Below are positions 45,974 to 56,950 of a stretch of DNA of 64,000 nt, in pieces (position 1 is the first letter of the stretch; the number at the start of each line of letters is the position of its first letter). Where the stretch lies: positions 1,488,001 through 1,552,000 of the forward strand of contig BSYQ01000001.1 in NCBI GenBank assembly GCA_030272585.1. The letters are read 5' to 3'. Under the pieces are notes generated by a model, which saw only the letters and a list, made by a program, of their open reading frames with translations, ran no database searches and had not been told where the DNA came from. Made by a program: the position numbers and the translations under genes. Source of the stretch: Bryopsis sp. KO-2023. Lineage: Eukaryota; Chlorophyta; Ulvophyceae; Bryopsidales; Bryopsidaceae.

Positions 45974-47053
45974 ATGTCAAACTTTGACGGTAGAGACTTT
46001 AGGTATTTCGGGGATCTGGGTACCACCAGGATGGGCCGCCCCGCCTTCGCTCCGTCGTTTTCGTCGGCACACCCATGCCCGAGCGTCTTTTTGCCCTCCG
46101 TGAGGGAACCGGCCTTCGGGTCGAGTTTCATGGTGCCAGCCAAGAAGGAGACCACCGCCCTGGGATTTTTTTTGGATCTGGCCGCGGGTGGAGTGTCCGG
46201 GGGTATCTCTAAGACGATCGTTGCCCCCATCGAGCGAGTCAAGCTGCTGTTGCAAACTCAAGACTCAAACCCAAAGATCAAGTCTGGCGAGGTGCCCAGA
46301 TACACGGGAATCGCGGATTGCTTCTCCCGTGTGGCCAGGGAGCAGGGTGTCGCGTCCTTCTGGAGAGGAAACCTTGCGAACGTCATCCGTTACTTCCCAA
46401 CGCAGGCGTTCAACTTCGCATTCAAGGATACCTTCAAGAACATGTTCCCCAAGTACAGCCCAACCAACGACTTCTGGAAGTTTTTTGCCACAAACGTCGC
46501 CTCTGGTGGAGCTGCTGGAGCCTGCTCCCTGTTGATTGTGTATCCTTTGGATTTCGCAAGAACCAGGCTGGCTGCTGATGTCGGTTCTGGAAAGGCCCGT
46601 GAGTTCACCGGATTGGTGGACTGCCTGACCAAGGTTGCTGGAAGGGGCGGAGCCATGTCCCTCTATCAGGGTTTCGGAGTCTCAGTCCAGGGTATTATCG
46701 TGTACAGAGGTGCTTACTTCGGATTGTACGATACCGCCAAGAGTGTGGTGTTTGAGGATGAAAAGAAGGCCAATTTCGTGGCTAAGTGGGGAGTTGCCCA
46801 GGCTGTGACTGCCATGGCTGGAGTGATTTCTTACCCATTCGACACCGTGAGGAGAAGGCTCATGATGCAGTCCGGATCAAAGGACATCATGTACACTGGA
46901 ACCATCGATTGCTGGTCTAAGATCGCTAAGCAAGAAGGACCGAAGGCCTTCTTCAAGGGAGCTTTGTCCAATGTGCTGAGGGGTGCCGGCGGCGCCCTCG
47001 TGTTGGTGCTCTACGATGAAATCAAGAAACACCTGGAGGACCTCGCTCTCTAA
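45974..47053 (+). CDS. Mitochondrial ADP/ATP carrier (adenine nucleotide translocator)
   Basis: Exchanges cytosolic ADP for matrix ATP in the inner mitochondrial membrane. A single exon of 359 residues. The N-terminal 55 or so residues form a plant-type extension rich in Ser, Arg and Phe before [26 protein letters not shown]. Three carrier repeats follow, each with a P-x-D/E-x-x-R/K signature: [16 protein letters not shown] and PFDTVRRR. The family fingerprint, normally RRRMMM, reads RRRLMM here (46850-46867), a conservative change. The end is HLEDLAL. Codon choice leans to C and G at third positions compared with neighbours, as for a highly expressed gene. Intronless, unlike most genes around it. 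Confidence 0.95.
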   Translation: MSNFDGRDFRYFGDLGTTRMGRPAFAPSFSSAHPCPSVFLPSVREPAFGSSFMVPAKKETTALGFFLDLAAGGVSGGISKTIVAPIERVKLLLQTQDSNPKIKSGEVPRYTGIADCFSRVAREQGVASFWRGNLANVIRYFPTQAFNFAFKDTFKNMFPKYSPTNDFWKFFATNVASGGAAGACSLLIVYPLDFARTRLAADVGSGKAREFTGLVDCLTKVAGRGGAMSLYQGFGVSVQGIIVYRGAYFGLYDTAKSVVFEDEKKANFVAKWGVAQAVTAMAGVISYPFDTVRRRLMMQSGSKDIMYTGTIDCWSKIAKQEGPKAFFKGALSNVLRGAGGALVLVLYDEIKKHLEDLAL

Positions 47054-48010
47054 AAACTGTTTTTTTTTTTGGTTGTTTCCTGGTAATGTAAACCCACAAC
47101 GAGCGACGATGCTTTCTGGGAGTGTGTCGGCGAGAAAAAAAAAACATACGAGGGGAAAAAAAATACAGGCACGAACAATTGGTAATGCAAGAAAAAAAAA
47201 ATCGAAGAAAGAAAAAGAAAAGGGTGACACGGAAGATGAAGAAGAAAAGAAAGAAAGAAAAGAGCCTATGACGATTGAGTCGAGTTAGTGTGGAGAGAGA
47301 GAAAAGGGGGACTTCGAAGTGGTGTGGTCGAGGTGTTTTGACCATCAGTCTTAGCCGAGATCTGGGAAAGGTCCGGTGGCATGTGGCTGGGTTCAATTTG
47401 TTATCCGTCTCATAATTCAATTTCCATGATATTGGTGGGGCCCCATTGATTGATTGATTGATTTGACATGGACTCTTGGAGGGCATGTGGACACATCTGT
47501 GCAATTTGTGTTTATGAGACTTTTCGCTGACCCAGTGCATTGTGACCCATTTTCGCTCCATTTTGAGTCTGGAAATGTCAAGTTTTTGTTCCTTTTGGGG
47601 GGGACTCTGTTGCAAAAAGATATATGCAACTGGAACCGGAAAGGAGACATCTTGAGGATGGACCTCCACTAGGACATGAAAAAGAATCTTAATTGCATCC
47701 CAGCTGTCGCATTGCAGCTAACCCACCCACTGACCTACACAGTTTTTCAGTAAAAACATTAGTCTTTGCCGTGGAGACCAGGATTGTGGAGGTCCCCATT
47801 CCTTCAAGTGTCTTGTTCCATATCTTCTTGCACTCCTTCAGTGCTGCCAGTTGACAATTATTCTCTTTTCTGAAATCACTCCAGATGAATGCCAGTTATT
47901 ACAAATTGCTACATAATGATTACATTTTCTATTTTGTATGGATGCATGAAAATGTGAAACAAACTCACAAGTCTGGGGATAAAGAGAGATAGACTGACTG
48001 AAGTTCTCAG
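47054..48010. other. Convergent intergenic region, ADP/ATP carrier / CLN3
   Basis: A-rich 3' untranslated sequence after the carrier (47100-47260), an ATTG microsatellite at 47446-47462, and the 3' side of CLN3. No gene seen. Confidence 0.45.
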
Positions 48011-50273
48011 TCAACACTTGTAAACAGCTCCACTCAAGCCATTCGTTTTGTACAAGCAGCCTTGGATAAAAATCCCAGCTAGGTCCGCAAGAGTTATTCC
48101 GAAACTGTCTGCCAGGGACGCAGCTGTCAGCGAAAATTCAACATATCTCGGCTCCACCTCTTTCGACAGCAGGGTGAATGCATTGACGTAAACCGCCCCA
48201 CCCAGCAGCCCCACAACAAAACAAAGCACTATCAATCCATTGTTGTACCAAAAATGAGTTGCAGCATCTGCGTAGAAGAAAAATAGCAGCACCACTTGGA
48301 GGACTGGCATTGCCCAGAGAACTGGTCTGTTTGCCTGGAATAGCATTCCAGACGAGCGTGAAACGAACACCCCTGCTTGGTAAGCCCAGTTTGCACGGGA
48401 GTAGAATTCATTTCGAGCGGTTTTGCTGTCCACAGGGAATCCTGCATCGAGTGACCATCAAGTGTTAGTTTTTCCAGGCCGGCATGGTACCCAGAGAATG
48501 TGTTACTGTCATTCATCGATTGTTTTTTTTAGATTTGGGTGAGTGTAGGAGGGACCAGGAATTTTTCACTCGTTTGCACCAAAAAATTAGCAATTTGTTC
48601 ATCCCCAAAACAGAAAAAGCGAACTGCTGGACTCTGAGCGTGAATTCCTCAACGCACCTATGGCAGCCCATGTTCCGCTCTGCATCGCATATTCTGCAAA
48701 GTAAACCACAAGAAGGGGGACCATATATGGCCACAGCATCAAAGTCCGGTGAACTCTTTCATTCAACGGCATTTTGGGAGTGCTAACTTCCTGTGAACCA
48801 TTCGCAGGCGTGAGGGGCAGCCCATCCACATCTCTGGCTTCTGTCGAATTGTCCGGATATCCATCACTAGACAACTTTTTGCCTTGAATTCAACCAAAGC
48901 AAAAAGACCATCAGCAAACCGTTCGGTTGGCCAAACCAGATGCATTCACGCTCACAAAAACAAATCGATGAAGTTGAAATTTATCGGCTGTTGTGCGATC
49001 AAGGGTAGAAATGCATCACCAGTCAAAGGCACTTCTTCGAAATCCTGCTCTGACTTCTGAATCCTTTTCGGGGGCCGAAGCAAAACGAAGAAATTGAGCA
49101 GCCAAAAGCCACTGAAAATCATGGACAAAAGCAGCAACGTCTTTGCAGGCAGCCCGACCCACTTATGCAAAACCATCACCCAGCAAAACCCTCCAACACC
49201 TAGCCAACAGGGAAAACAAAAAAACTTGATGGAACTGCATGAAGGGGACACAACTGCATGTTAAATGGCATTAGATGTGCAATTTGGACACATGAAAAAA
49301 CATGAGAATGCGTTTTTGACGAAGAAATCAGTTGTTGGGATGTCCCCAGTGCTGTTCCAACAAATCATGCAGCTCACCTGCAAATCCAGTTCCACTTGAC
49401 CATGCTGTGATCATTTTTTTGCTGTCATAGAAGGAACACAATGCCAAGCATGACACCTCACCCAAGCCAGACTGGATGGATGCAAAAATCACCCCCAGAA
49501 GCTGCAAAAACAAAACAGTCGATGAACAGGGTATGTACGTGAGTCATTCGGAAACCCACATCATTTCGTGCAGTTGGGGGGACGTCTCGAGAACACATGG
49601 TGATCGGGGATTCATTCTGAACATACCTGCTCTTCTGGCGTCTGACCCAGGGCTACGCATGCAAATCCAGCAGACATCAATGCAGCCACTGTCCACATCC
49701 GCATGGAATAAGGGAACACATGAAACCTGGACCAATTCCAAACAATATCAATACTTCTCAAATATGCTGTGAATTCCTCCACGTCACCGATTCTATTTCT
49801 GTTTGGGCCGACTATGCAAGGGGGTGCTGCATGGATGCAATTCCTCGAATGATTTCCACTCGTTTTAACACAGTCATGAGGTATTGGCCTTTGAACGTAT
49901 GGAGGGGGGGGGACAGGGATGCATTCCTGAGCATTCTGGCGTTCTTCCACATGTTAATGCTTGCAAGCGTGGGATGGTTTTCAGTCAATACCAATAGGGT
50001 GCGGTTGCTTTCACGATGATCGCCGGGAAAATATCGAAAAAGAACACGATCCCCACGCCTCCAGACAGGATTTCCTGGGCCAATGCCAGCATGACAACGT
50101 AACCTGGACCAATTCAGCCAGTCAGCTCCGAGAACAAACGTGAAATCCCGCTCCGCTCCCCCCCCCACAACTTCTTTCCGGCCGACGATACCTGCATTGT
50201 TCAGCACCCCAAGAATCCAGAAAGCGGCAAAGTTGCGAGCCGTGTTGTGGTCATCGCACAGAGCTTTCAGCAT
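48011..50273 (-). CDS. CLN3: CLN3/battenin-family lysosomal or vacuolar membrane protein
   Basis: CLN3 is a multi-span protein of late endosomes, lysosomes and vacuoles, linked in animals to glycerophosphodiester export and Batten disease. About eight exons on the minus strand. Exon 1 begins at Met 50273 with ARNFAAFWILGVLNNAG, matching the family's FWLLGLCNNFAYV. Then come YVVMLALAQEILS, FFFDIFPAIIVKATAPYW, LMSAGFACVALGQ, GVIFASIQSGLGEVSCLALCSFY, the conserved AWSSGTGFAGEL, an acidic linker, WPYMVPLLVVYFAEYAMQ and the C-terminal exon with YQAGVFVSRSS and GLLGGAVYVNAF. All major family blocks are present, so the gene looks intact. CLN3 occurs patchily in photosynthetic eukaryotes. It is divergent from the GW-repeat gene about 400 bp away. 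Confidence 0.9.
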
Positions 50274-50682
50274 GGTGTATCGATTCGGTTTTCCTCGACC
50301 CTGCCACAGACCACATTTTGTCGATTTCGGGCGTGAAACAATCAACGATGGAGTCCGTCCAATGAGGCCATGGCGGTGTGATCTGAATCGACCCGCAGCA
50401 ACAGAATTCCTCCCCTCCCAGAATCCATGAGAAAGCGTGGCGTTGCAGAGGACCCTGAATTTGGCAGGGATTCTCGAACGATTGCTTGTCGTGGTGGTGG
50501 CGGAAACTCGTGCGAGCCCGTGCATCAAACACTCAGAGTCTGTCGAGGAAACAACCATGACGAGAATGGACATCGAGTGGCAAAAGTCGTCACCTGCTTG
50601 CTACACATAAGAGAAGGGACGCGTGTTTCTGGCTGCGTCGACCGTCTGGTTATCGTATGCTCGTGTTGCAACACGCGCAAAA
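50274..50682. promoter_or_regulatory. Shared upstream region of CLN3 and GW-repeat gene
   Basis: Roughly 400 bp between divergent starts. Moderately GC-rich; no specific element recognised. Confidence 0.35.
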
Positions 50683-52925
50683 ATGGAAAACCTGGGAATA
50701 TCCACGAGCGATATCGACGGCGGGGATCTGAAAGACGAAAAATACAGCATGCTCGCGACCGCAGGCGACTGGGCCTTCCGTGGCTGTTGTGGCCGTCAAG
50801 AGAGAGGGGGTTGGGGCAGTGTGGAGCCCTCCAACCACGAGGGGAAACGGCTGCCGTACGTGGTTGGGATCCCCAACGACAAGACGCGTGATCACCTTGC
50901 GAACGCTGTGAGGGAGCTGTTTCGTCAGGGACTGACCGATAAAGCCAGGAAGGGGCTGCTGGTGTTCGAGGGGGATCCGTTGAGTATGCTGCCTAGATTG
51001 AACGAGCGCTTCATGGATTCCAATTTGGAGGAGGATTGGTGTCGTGATCCAATGTGGGATCGCGACGTCCCGAACCAAAATGGCGTTCAAGAAATTCAAA
51101 TGATGAAATGGAGGAAAGTGTTCGAGAGGCAAGGTGGCAAAGAGAAGGTGAGCATTTCTGCATGCCCCCATAAAATATAGGCATAATATTTATACAGTAC
51201 GAAAAGTCGGCAGAAGTGGTCCAGTTCTTTTTCCTCCCAAACAGCTGGCATGCATGATGGGGACTGCATCCGCATGAATATGATTTAACTGTACACATTC
51301 AAATATATTGTAAGTATATAGTGTGTTTCTTTTAAATGTCCTTTGAGTGCAGCCCGTACCCGTTTCAACCTGTGCATGTTTGTTTTTTTTCCATGCAGTA
51401 CAACATCGTTCGGGTTCAAAGGGTGAACCCAACCAAGCAAAAAGAGTTGATCCCCTGCAAAGTCGTGCAAAGCGGGAACAAGACGATTTTCCGATTCAGC
51501 ACCAAGCACGGCCTCACGGAGCAGGGCTTCCTCGTCAAGGTCAAAGACGTTCATCCCTCCATAGATGGCATACACTGCGTGGATGAGCGGCTTTCCATGC
51601 AAGAATTTGCTGTTTTGGGTTTGCCCTATGTCCAGGGGAAACTGCTGCCAAAGGAGGATCCCATGGGGAAGCCTGTGGAGTTATCGGCTGCAATCGTTAC
51701 TGTGCTTTCGTCCATCGAATCCACCAGGATTGTGTATCACATCCATAAAAGAACAGAGTACCCTTGGGAATTGGATGAGGTGAGCGACAGCCAGGGGTGG
51801 AAGGGGGGTGCTACTGAAAAATCGTCATGGGGTGGGACAGAGGAAAAGAGTTGGGGGGAAAATGACAGGACCTCTTCCTGGCAGTCATGGGGTGGAACAG
51901 AGGAAAAGAGTTGGGGGAACGATAGGAGCTCTTCTTGGCAGTCATGGGGTGGCACAGAGGAAAAAAGTTGGGGGAATGAAAGGAGCTCTTCCTGGAAAGA
52001 TGAGGGAAGGCAAGAAGTGAAAGGTATTGACGGGGGGTTTCGACAGCAGAGAGTTGCTGGTGGCAGCGGGACTGCCGGTTTTGGTGGGTTGGGGCAATAT
52101 GCATGGGGCAGGGATGGCTCGGAGTCCGGTCAATCGAATAAATCTTTTTTTGGATACACCAATCGACAACCGGCAGCAGCGAATTCTGAAATGAACCCAG
52201 GGAAGCAGCAGAATCATGGCTGGGGAAATCATGTGAAACAGCATCAACAGCAAAATCAGCAAGGATCTGGGGGTGGGTGGGCTGAATGGGAAGCGGAGGG
52301 TGTCAGCCCTGTTCATTCAGGAGTGGATTGGTGCACTGGCAAGCAAATGAAAAAAATAATCGGACCGGAGAATCGGTTCCCAGGTGGAGGGGGGTGGGGG
52401 GTTGCAAAAGAACCTCAGAAAGAGGAAAACCAACAACAACATGGAATTCAGCCAAGGAAATCGTGGAATTTACAAGGTACGTTGCCCCACACACAGGGTG
52501 AAAGATTGTAGAAAACACTTGGAAGGAGGAGGTCAAGGATTTTTTTCCAATGTTTTGTTTTTTTGGAAAACAAGAAATTGACGTATTTTTCTTTCTTTCT
52601 TTCAATTCTCCTGTTATGTGACTTTTCAGAATTCGAGGGGTGCTCCTGTGGCGGTATTGGGATGGAATTGATGGACCTGTGCGGTCGAGAACAAATGGGC
52701 AAGTTTCTGGTTCAATTGATGCCACCTGGAGATCTGAAAAAGATCCTTTCGAATTTTTCTTCGATGACAATCAATTCTGTGCAGCGGGGAGCCGCCGGCC
52801 TCACCTTCCAGGCAGCGGATTTTCAGAAAGACATCGCACTGGATGTTACCCGAAAACGTGGTAATTGGATGCTGAGGCTTCCGCACAATAGGATTTTGTA
52901 TATGGTGGCGGAGCTGATGAGGTGA
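50683..52925 (+). CDS. Unknown protein with GW/WG tandem repeats
   Basis: Three exons, 50683-51147, 51399-52476 and 52630-52925, joined in phase, give about 612 residues. I do not recognise the family. Residues 1-290 look globular (for example YVVGIPNDKTRDHLANAV, YNIVRVQRVNPTKQKEL, FSTKHGLTEQGFLVKV). Residues 290-510 are disordered and Gly/Ser/Trp/Gln-rich. Within them a 19-20 residue unit with core SWGGTEEKSWG occurs three times, followed by further GW pairs (GWGN, GGGWAEW, GGGWGV). The last exon holds a separate conserved-looking domain (GMELMDLCGREQMGKF, GDLKKILSNFSSM). GW/WG motifs in such settings bind Argonaute pockets in plant silencing factors; that role here is inference. The 3' end ATGAG-GTGAAA could also be a donor, so the protein may be longer. 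A Met at 50623 would add 20 residues. Confidence 0.6.
51826..51999 (+). repeat. Three tandem 57-60 bp units coding GW/WG repeats
   Basis: Units start with TCATGGGGTGG at 51826, 51886 and 51943. They differ by a few substitutions and one codon-sized indel, which keeps the frame. Confidence 0.85.
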
Positions 52926-53038
52926 AAATAATTCAAGAAAGGAAAAATTGCTGTTGAGGAATTGCGTCACAGATCTATGCAAAAGGGAACGAATTGAACC
53001 GGAAAGGCTGAAGATCCATGAATCATAGTCCCACATGT

Positions 53039-53800
53039 TTAAAGAATTTCCGTGCACATCGATTTCCACCCGCCTTTCAGGGACATTTTCTGCTGGAATG
53101 CCACATGGGGGGAATTTCTCGAAATATGTAAACTCAGACCATAGCTGAGTGGTCTGGCTGAAATAAATGTGGGCCCTTCAGGCAATACTTCTTGAGCCAA
53201 CCCCACGGCAGGGTTCTGATTTTGGTTCAGAAATCTGCTCAAGGGGCTGGGTACCTCGGTAGACTCGAAATGTTTGGATTCGACAGAGTTGGGTTGCGAG
53301 CTCAAATTTTCAAGTAAGATTGCTGGACCTTCTCTAAACCTGAAAAGAACAATCATGATCCAAGTCAAAAGACTACGATTTTCTAAAGCTATTGACTGGT
53401 GACCACTCGATGAAAACGCAGTCAGGAATAGCAGGAAACAAACGAAATGCTGAGATTGACAAAATGTTTCAAGATGTGCTGGTCTGAGTTCTTTGTGCGA
53501 TGTAGTGCACAGTCAACGAGGCTGACTAATTGGACAGAAAATCTCCACCATCAGTCCATTATGATAATGACACCGCAGCTGTTTCTCAACAACATTACCA
53601 CCAATTCTGCTAGCTTCTCGGACTTTGGCTTGGTGGTGAGCCTCCTGCTGGAGTTCGATTTTGCTAAATTCTGTGCTGCGTTTATCTCAGTAATTACCTT
53701 TGAGCAATTGTTTGTGGCCGAGGAACTGAGAGGGCTCCAATTTGTCATGATAGATTTTGGATGAGTGCGAGTTTGCTGTCGGGATGAATTCGGCATGCAT
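53039..53800 (-). CDS. Unknown short gene with a possible 27-bp intron
   Basis: Three minus-strand segments join in phase: 53698-53800, 53574-53670 and 53039-53339, about 166 residues from the Met at 53800. They read KIYHDKLEPSQFLGHKQLLK, then FSKIELQQEAHHQAKVREAS, then REGPAILLENLSSQPNSVES and so on to a stop. The last exon has a strong acceptor (TTCTTTTCAG) and 100 open codons of ordinary composition. The gap between the first two segments is 27 bp with GT and AG ends. Being a multiple of three, it would otherwise be read through an in-frame TGA. The donor of the second segment (GTGTCA) is weak. The gene may start further upstream. Family unknown. Confidence 0.45.
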
Positions 53801-55024
53801 GTTGATGAATCGCTTCGATGAGCTGTCACCTCAAGAAAAAGAGAATGTGCAAGTGGTCGGGATCACATCTACAGAACTCATGAGCCATAAGGTATCTCAA
53901 GAAAAAAAGCATGGATGTGTTGTGCAAAGCCATCCCATTTCATTAGAAATCCACATGTTCAGTGCCTGATCAGCTGACACTGAAACTGAATAAATAAATG
54001 AATGCATGTTTAATTTACATTAGGCAAAATTGTCCAATGAGTGCCGTCCAAAACGAGGTGATTTAGCCCAAACTGAAGTGAAACTGGCGACCATATGTGG
54101 ATAAAATTCCAAAAAAATCGGAGTGGGCGAAAGCAAGCACAGATGCAAAAAATGAGAAAGTGTGGGGCGTCCATGTTGAGTTTTTCTTTTTTTGTTTTGC
54201 AGCATATTTGCAGGAACCTTCGAGTGTCTCCAGGCGAGATTGTGATGATTCCCGATTTGGACCCTTGTGCATGACTGACTTCACTTCGTTGATCGGCAAG
54301 CAAAAAGGAGGAGCGAATTAAGTGGTCCAGAATAGAAAATGCTTTGTTTTTCACCTTATGATAGAAGCTAGATAGGATTGCATTGTGCTTAGGGTTTTTG
54401 GAAAATGGCATGCTTTTTGCCCCGAGATGCATTTTTGCTGGCAATACCAATGATATTAGGACAGGCGCTTTTACTGTGGAATGAGAATCGATGAGCAACA
54501 TCATGGCATGTGAATTGTTGCAAGAATTTGCTTGTAAGTTTGGTTTAAGAAATGAATCGAGCCATTTGCCCTTAATATGGGAAATATGAAGCAGTAGAAA
54601 CGATCTGTTATTACAAAAGAATGTCCCCCTTTCGGATATCTCAGCTGCTTGGTAAACCCACATCGATTAAAAAAAGTGCACTTGAAAGCTTCTCTAATCT
54701 ACTTCTTCTACTCCACATCAACATCTTCCCGAAATATATCTTGAAAACAAATTGATATGCTGCACGGGCTCCCTCATTTTCTTCCTTACCCAATTCGAGA
54801 ACTCGTTTGTACGTGTCGTTTCATCTATTTCGTCCCATGCAGTCATTCCCAACCAAACCCGATTGTATGCATGGATGCACAGCTGACATGCACTCATCGT
54901 TAAACATGCATGCATCCATGCTTGTCAGTAAGCGGCCGACCCCATCCCACTTTCTTTGCTCAGAACAAAGAAAGCGAAGTTGATAAATTCTCTTCCCAGA
55001 TGACCTCAGAAACCTTTTCATTTG
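53801..55024. other. Region upstream of the unknown gene and downstream of ZIP9
   Basis: A 217-codon open frame lies on the minus strand at 54010-54663, unusually long for chance, but without a motif. A 60-bp repeat at 54010-54069 recurs at 60601-60660. On the plus strand 54203-54271 follows a very good acceptor and reads HICRNLRVSPGEIVMIPDLD. None of this could be joined into a gene. Confidence 0.4.
54010..54069. repeat. 60-bp dispersed repeat, copy A
   Basis: About 70 percent identical to 60601-60660, and sharing the exact 15-mer GAGGTGATTTAGCCC at its right end (54055-54069). Confidence 0.6.
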
Positions 55025-56498
55025 TCAGTGACCATGCCCAAGCCATGAAGTCAACAGCAACGGAATGACTCCTCCTGAGCATATAGCCAGGATGCTTTGA
55101 TTCGAAATTGGACCATTGTGACTGTGCAGTAAATCTGGGACGATATGGGAACAAGCGACATACAAGAAAGTGCCAGCGGAAAACAACAGCAAATATCCAA
55201 TATTTGTCGACCCTAGGAATGGCGGCATCAATTCATGCACTCCATAGATCAACAGCGCAGCGATTGGAGAGGCAACCGCAAATATCAGCAATTCTGCATG
55301 TCAGTCACACACCATCGTTTCGGCATCTTGACCAGGAAATTGCTTTGAAACACTCGAGGACAGAAACCTCCAGTGCTCCTATCAATTGGGGTTCTTTGCT
55401 GAATCTGCGAATAATGTTCTGGAACGAAGGATGGGGAAAGGTTTTGCTCAAATTCCACACCTGCCCTGATCTTCTCTATTGGCCGGCGCAAAGTTAAGAG
55501 GTAAGCAGTGAATCCGAACGCCACTGGACCTTTGTGAAGCACCATTGCAATTCCAACCAAAAGCCCGATGCAGCCATCGGGTGCAAGTGCCGCCACCCCT
55601 ACCGCCAGCCCATCCGCAACTGAAAAAAAAACATAGCAAAAATTACTCCAGATGATATGGCGCTGTTGCTGGAACTTATCACCACAGCAGAAAACAAAAT
55701 GAAAAAATAGTCTTAACGTGTGCCACAGGAAATTGGACAGGAGTGCGTGAGTGTTTACTTGAATGGATCACCAGTCCAAATAGCAAATGGCCGACTTCCT
55801 GCGTACACAGCCAATGATTGAAAGCTCAGATCTCATGCCTTCATTGCATGCATGGCTGTCATTGAATCCAGACCACTTTCACAGCACCTTTCCTCGGCGA
55901 TGCTCATCTGGAACGATATCCGCATGGCTATGACTGCCAGACAGCGAATCCAAAATCAACATTAGCATGAATCCTCCGACCATCGATGCACCAATCATCC
56001 AGTCGGAGTGGTGATGGTGCTCATGGTGATGGTGCCCATCATGGGTATTGCCTTCAGTATCGATCTGAAGATGGGAGGAAAAGCAAAAAAGCTCAGGGTT
56101 TTAATTTCAGGGCTGAGTTGCATCATCTGACACTCACTCAATGTTCTGATCAAAACTCCACTTTTGCTAGCCGACGTTTTCTAGAGTGCGAACTCTGGGA
56201 CTCACCTCTGAGCGAAGGGCCTCGAAACCTTCAGGAACGATCACCCCCAAGACACTTCCAACGAGGAAACCAGCCGCAACGCCAGACACCTGTTCGCAGT
56301 CGGCGCAAGACTGAAACTCTCTATTCACTGTTTTTGCGGCTCCGCAAACACACAGAGAAACTCCAGCGCTCTAACCAGATCCGCCTTGCTCCTCGTCGGT
56401 CCCACCAACAAGGGTATGGTGCCCCCTCCCAGCGCTCCTAGAAACAGCATAACACATGTTGCCAGAAGGTTCACCAGAGGCGCGCCACATCCCGACAT
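55025..56498 (-). CDS. ZIP9 (SLC39A9)-type metal ion transporter
   Basis: ZIP9 moves zinc out of the Golgi or secretory lumen toward the cytosol. Exons on the minus strand. Exon 1 starts at Met 56498: MSGCGAPLVNLLATCVMLF, then GGTIPLLVG. Next are GFLVGSVLGVIVPEGFEALRSE, a His-rich loop (GHHHHEHHHH) followed by WMIGASMVGGFMLMLILD, LFGLVIHSIADGLAVGVAAL with the metal-site H and D, VGIAMVLHKGPVAFGF with the HK of span V, and finally LIFAVASPIAALL and LLFSAGTFLYVACSHIVPDL. The C-terminus ends GHGH, close to the animal protein. All eight spans and the metal ligands are present. Head to head with TOC159, about 450 bp apart. Confidence 0.9.
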
Positions 56499-56950
56499 CG
56501 TGGACCAATATCCCAGACAGCGGCTGACGCGTTTGACGTCTTAACATTCGGCGTCAGAAGTGCTGCACAGCCGTACGGCACTCTCTCCAGAATGACAAGA
56601 CGTCGAGACCGGCGGCGGTCGTCACACAACTCTGGTTTCAGCCGTCAGAAACGTCGCGGGGCGTTCGGCGATTTCTGTCCTTTGTCACCCACGATTCGAA
56701 ACACTTTTCCAGCCGTGGCAGAAAAACAAAAACTCGAAAAGTCGTCCGATCCAGCACCACATTCCCCCATCAATCCACCATTGATCTTTCAATCTGCACA
56801 GATTTGTCCACCAGTCACCTGTGAATAACTCAGTGGCGGGACTTCGAGGGGGGCTCTGACGAGAATTCGGCTTTCGAGTTTCCTTGAACCCGCCCTAGCT
56901 AACGTTTTGACACACAGTTTGCCTTACTACGGCACCTGTTGTCGCTCACG
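56499..56950. promoter_or_regulatory. Shared upstream region of ZIP9 and TOC159
   Basis: About 450 bp between divergent start codons. CG-containing and free of long frames. Bidirectional promoter function is inferred from spacing. Confidence 0.35.

Noticed and set aside
51285-51602. Minus-strand frame across the second exon of the GW-repeat gene
   Set aside because: Antisense of a well-supported exon, with no motif.
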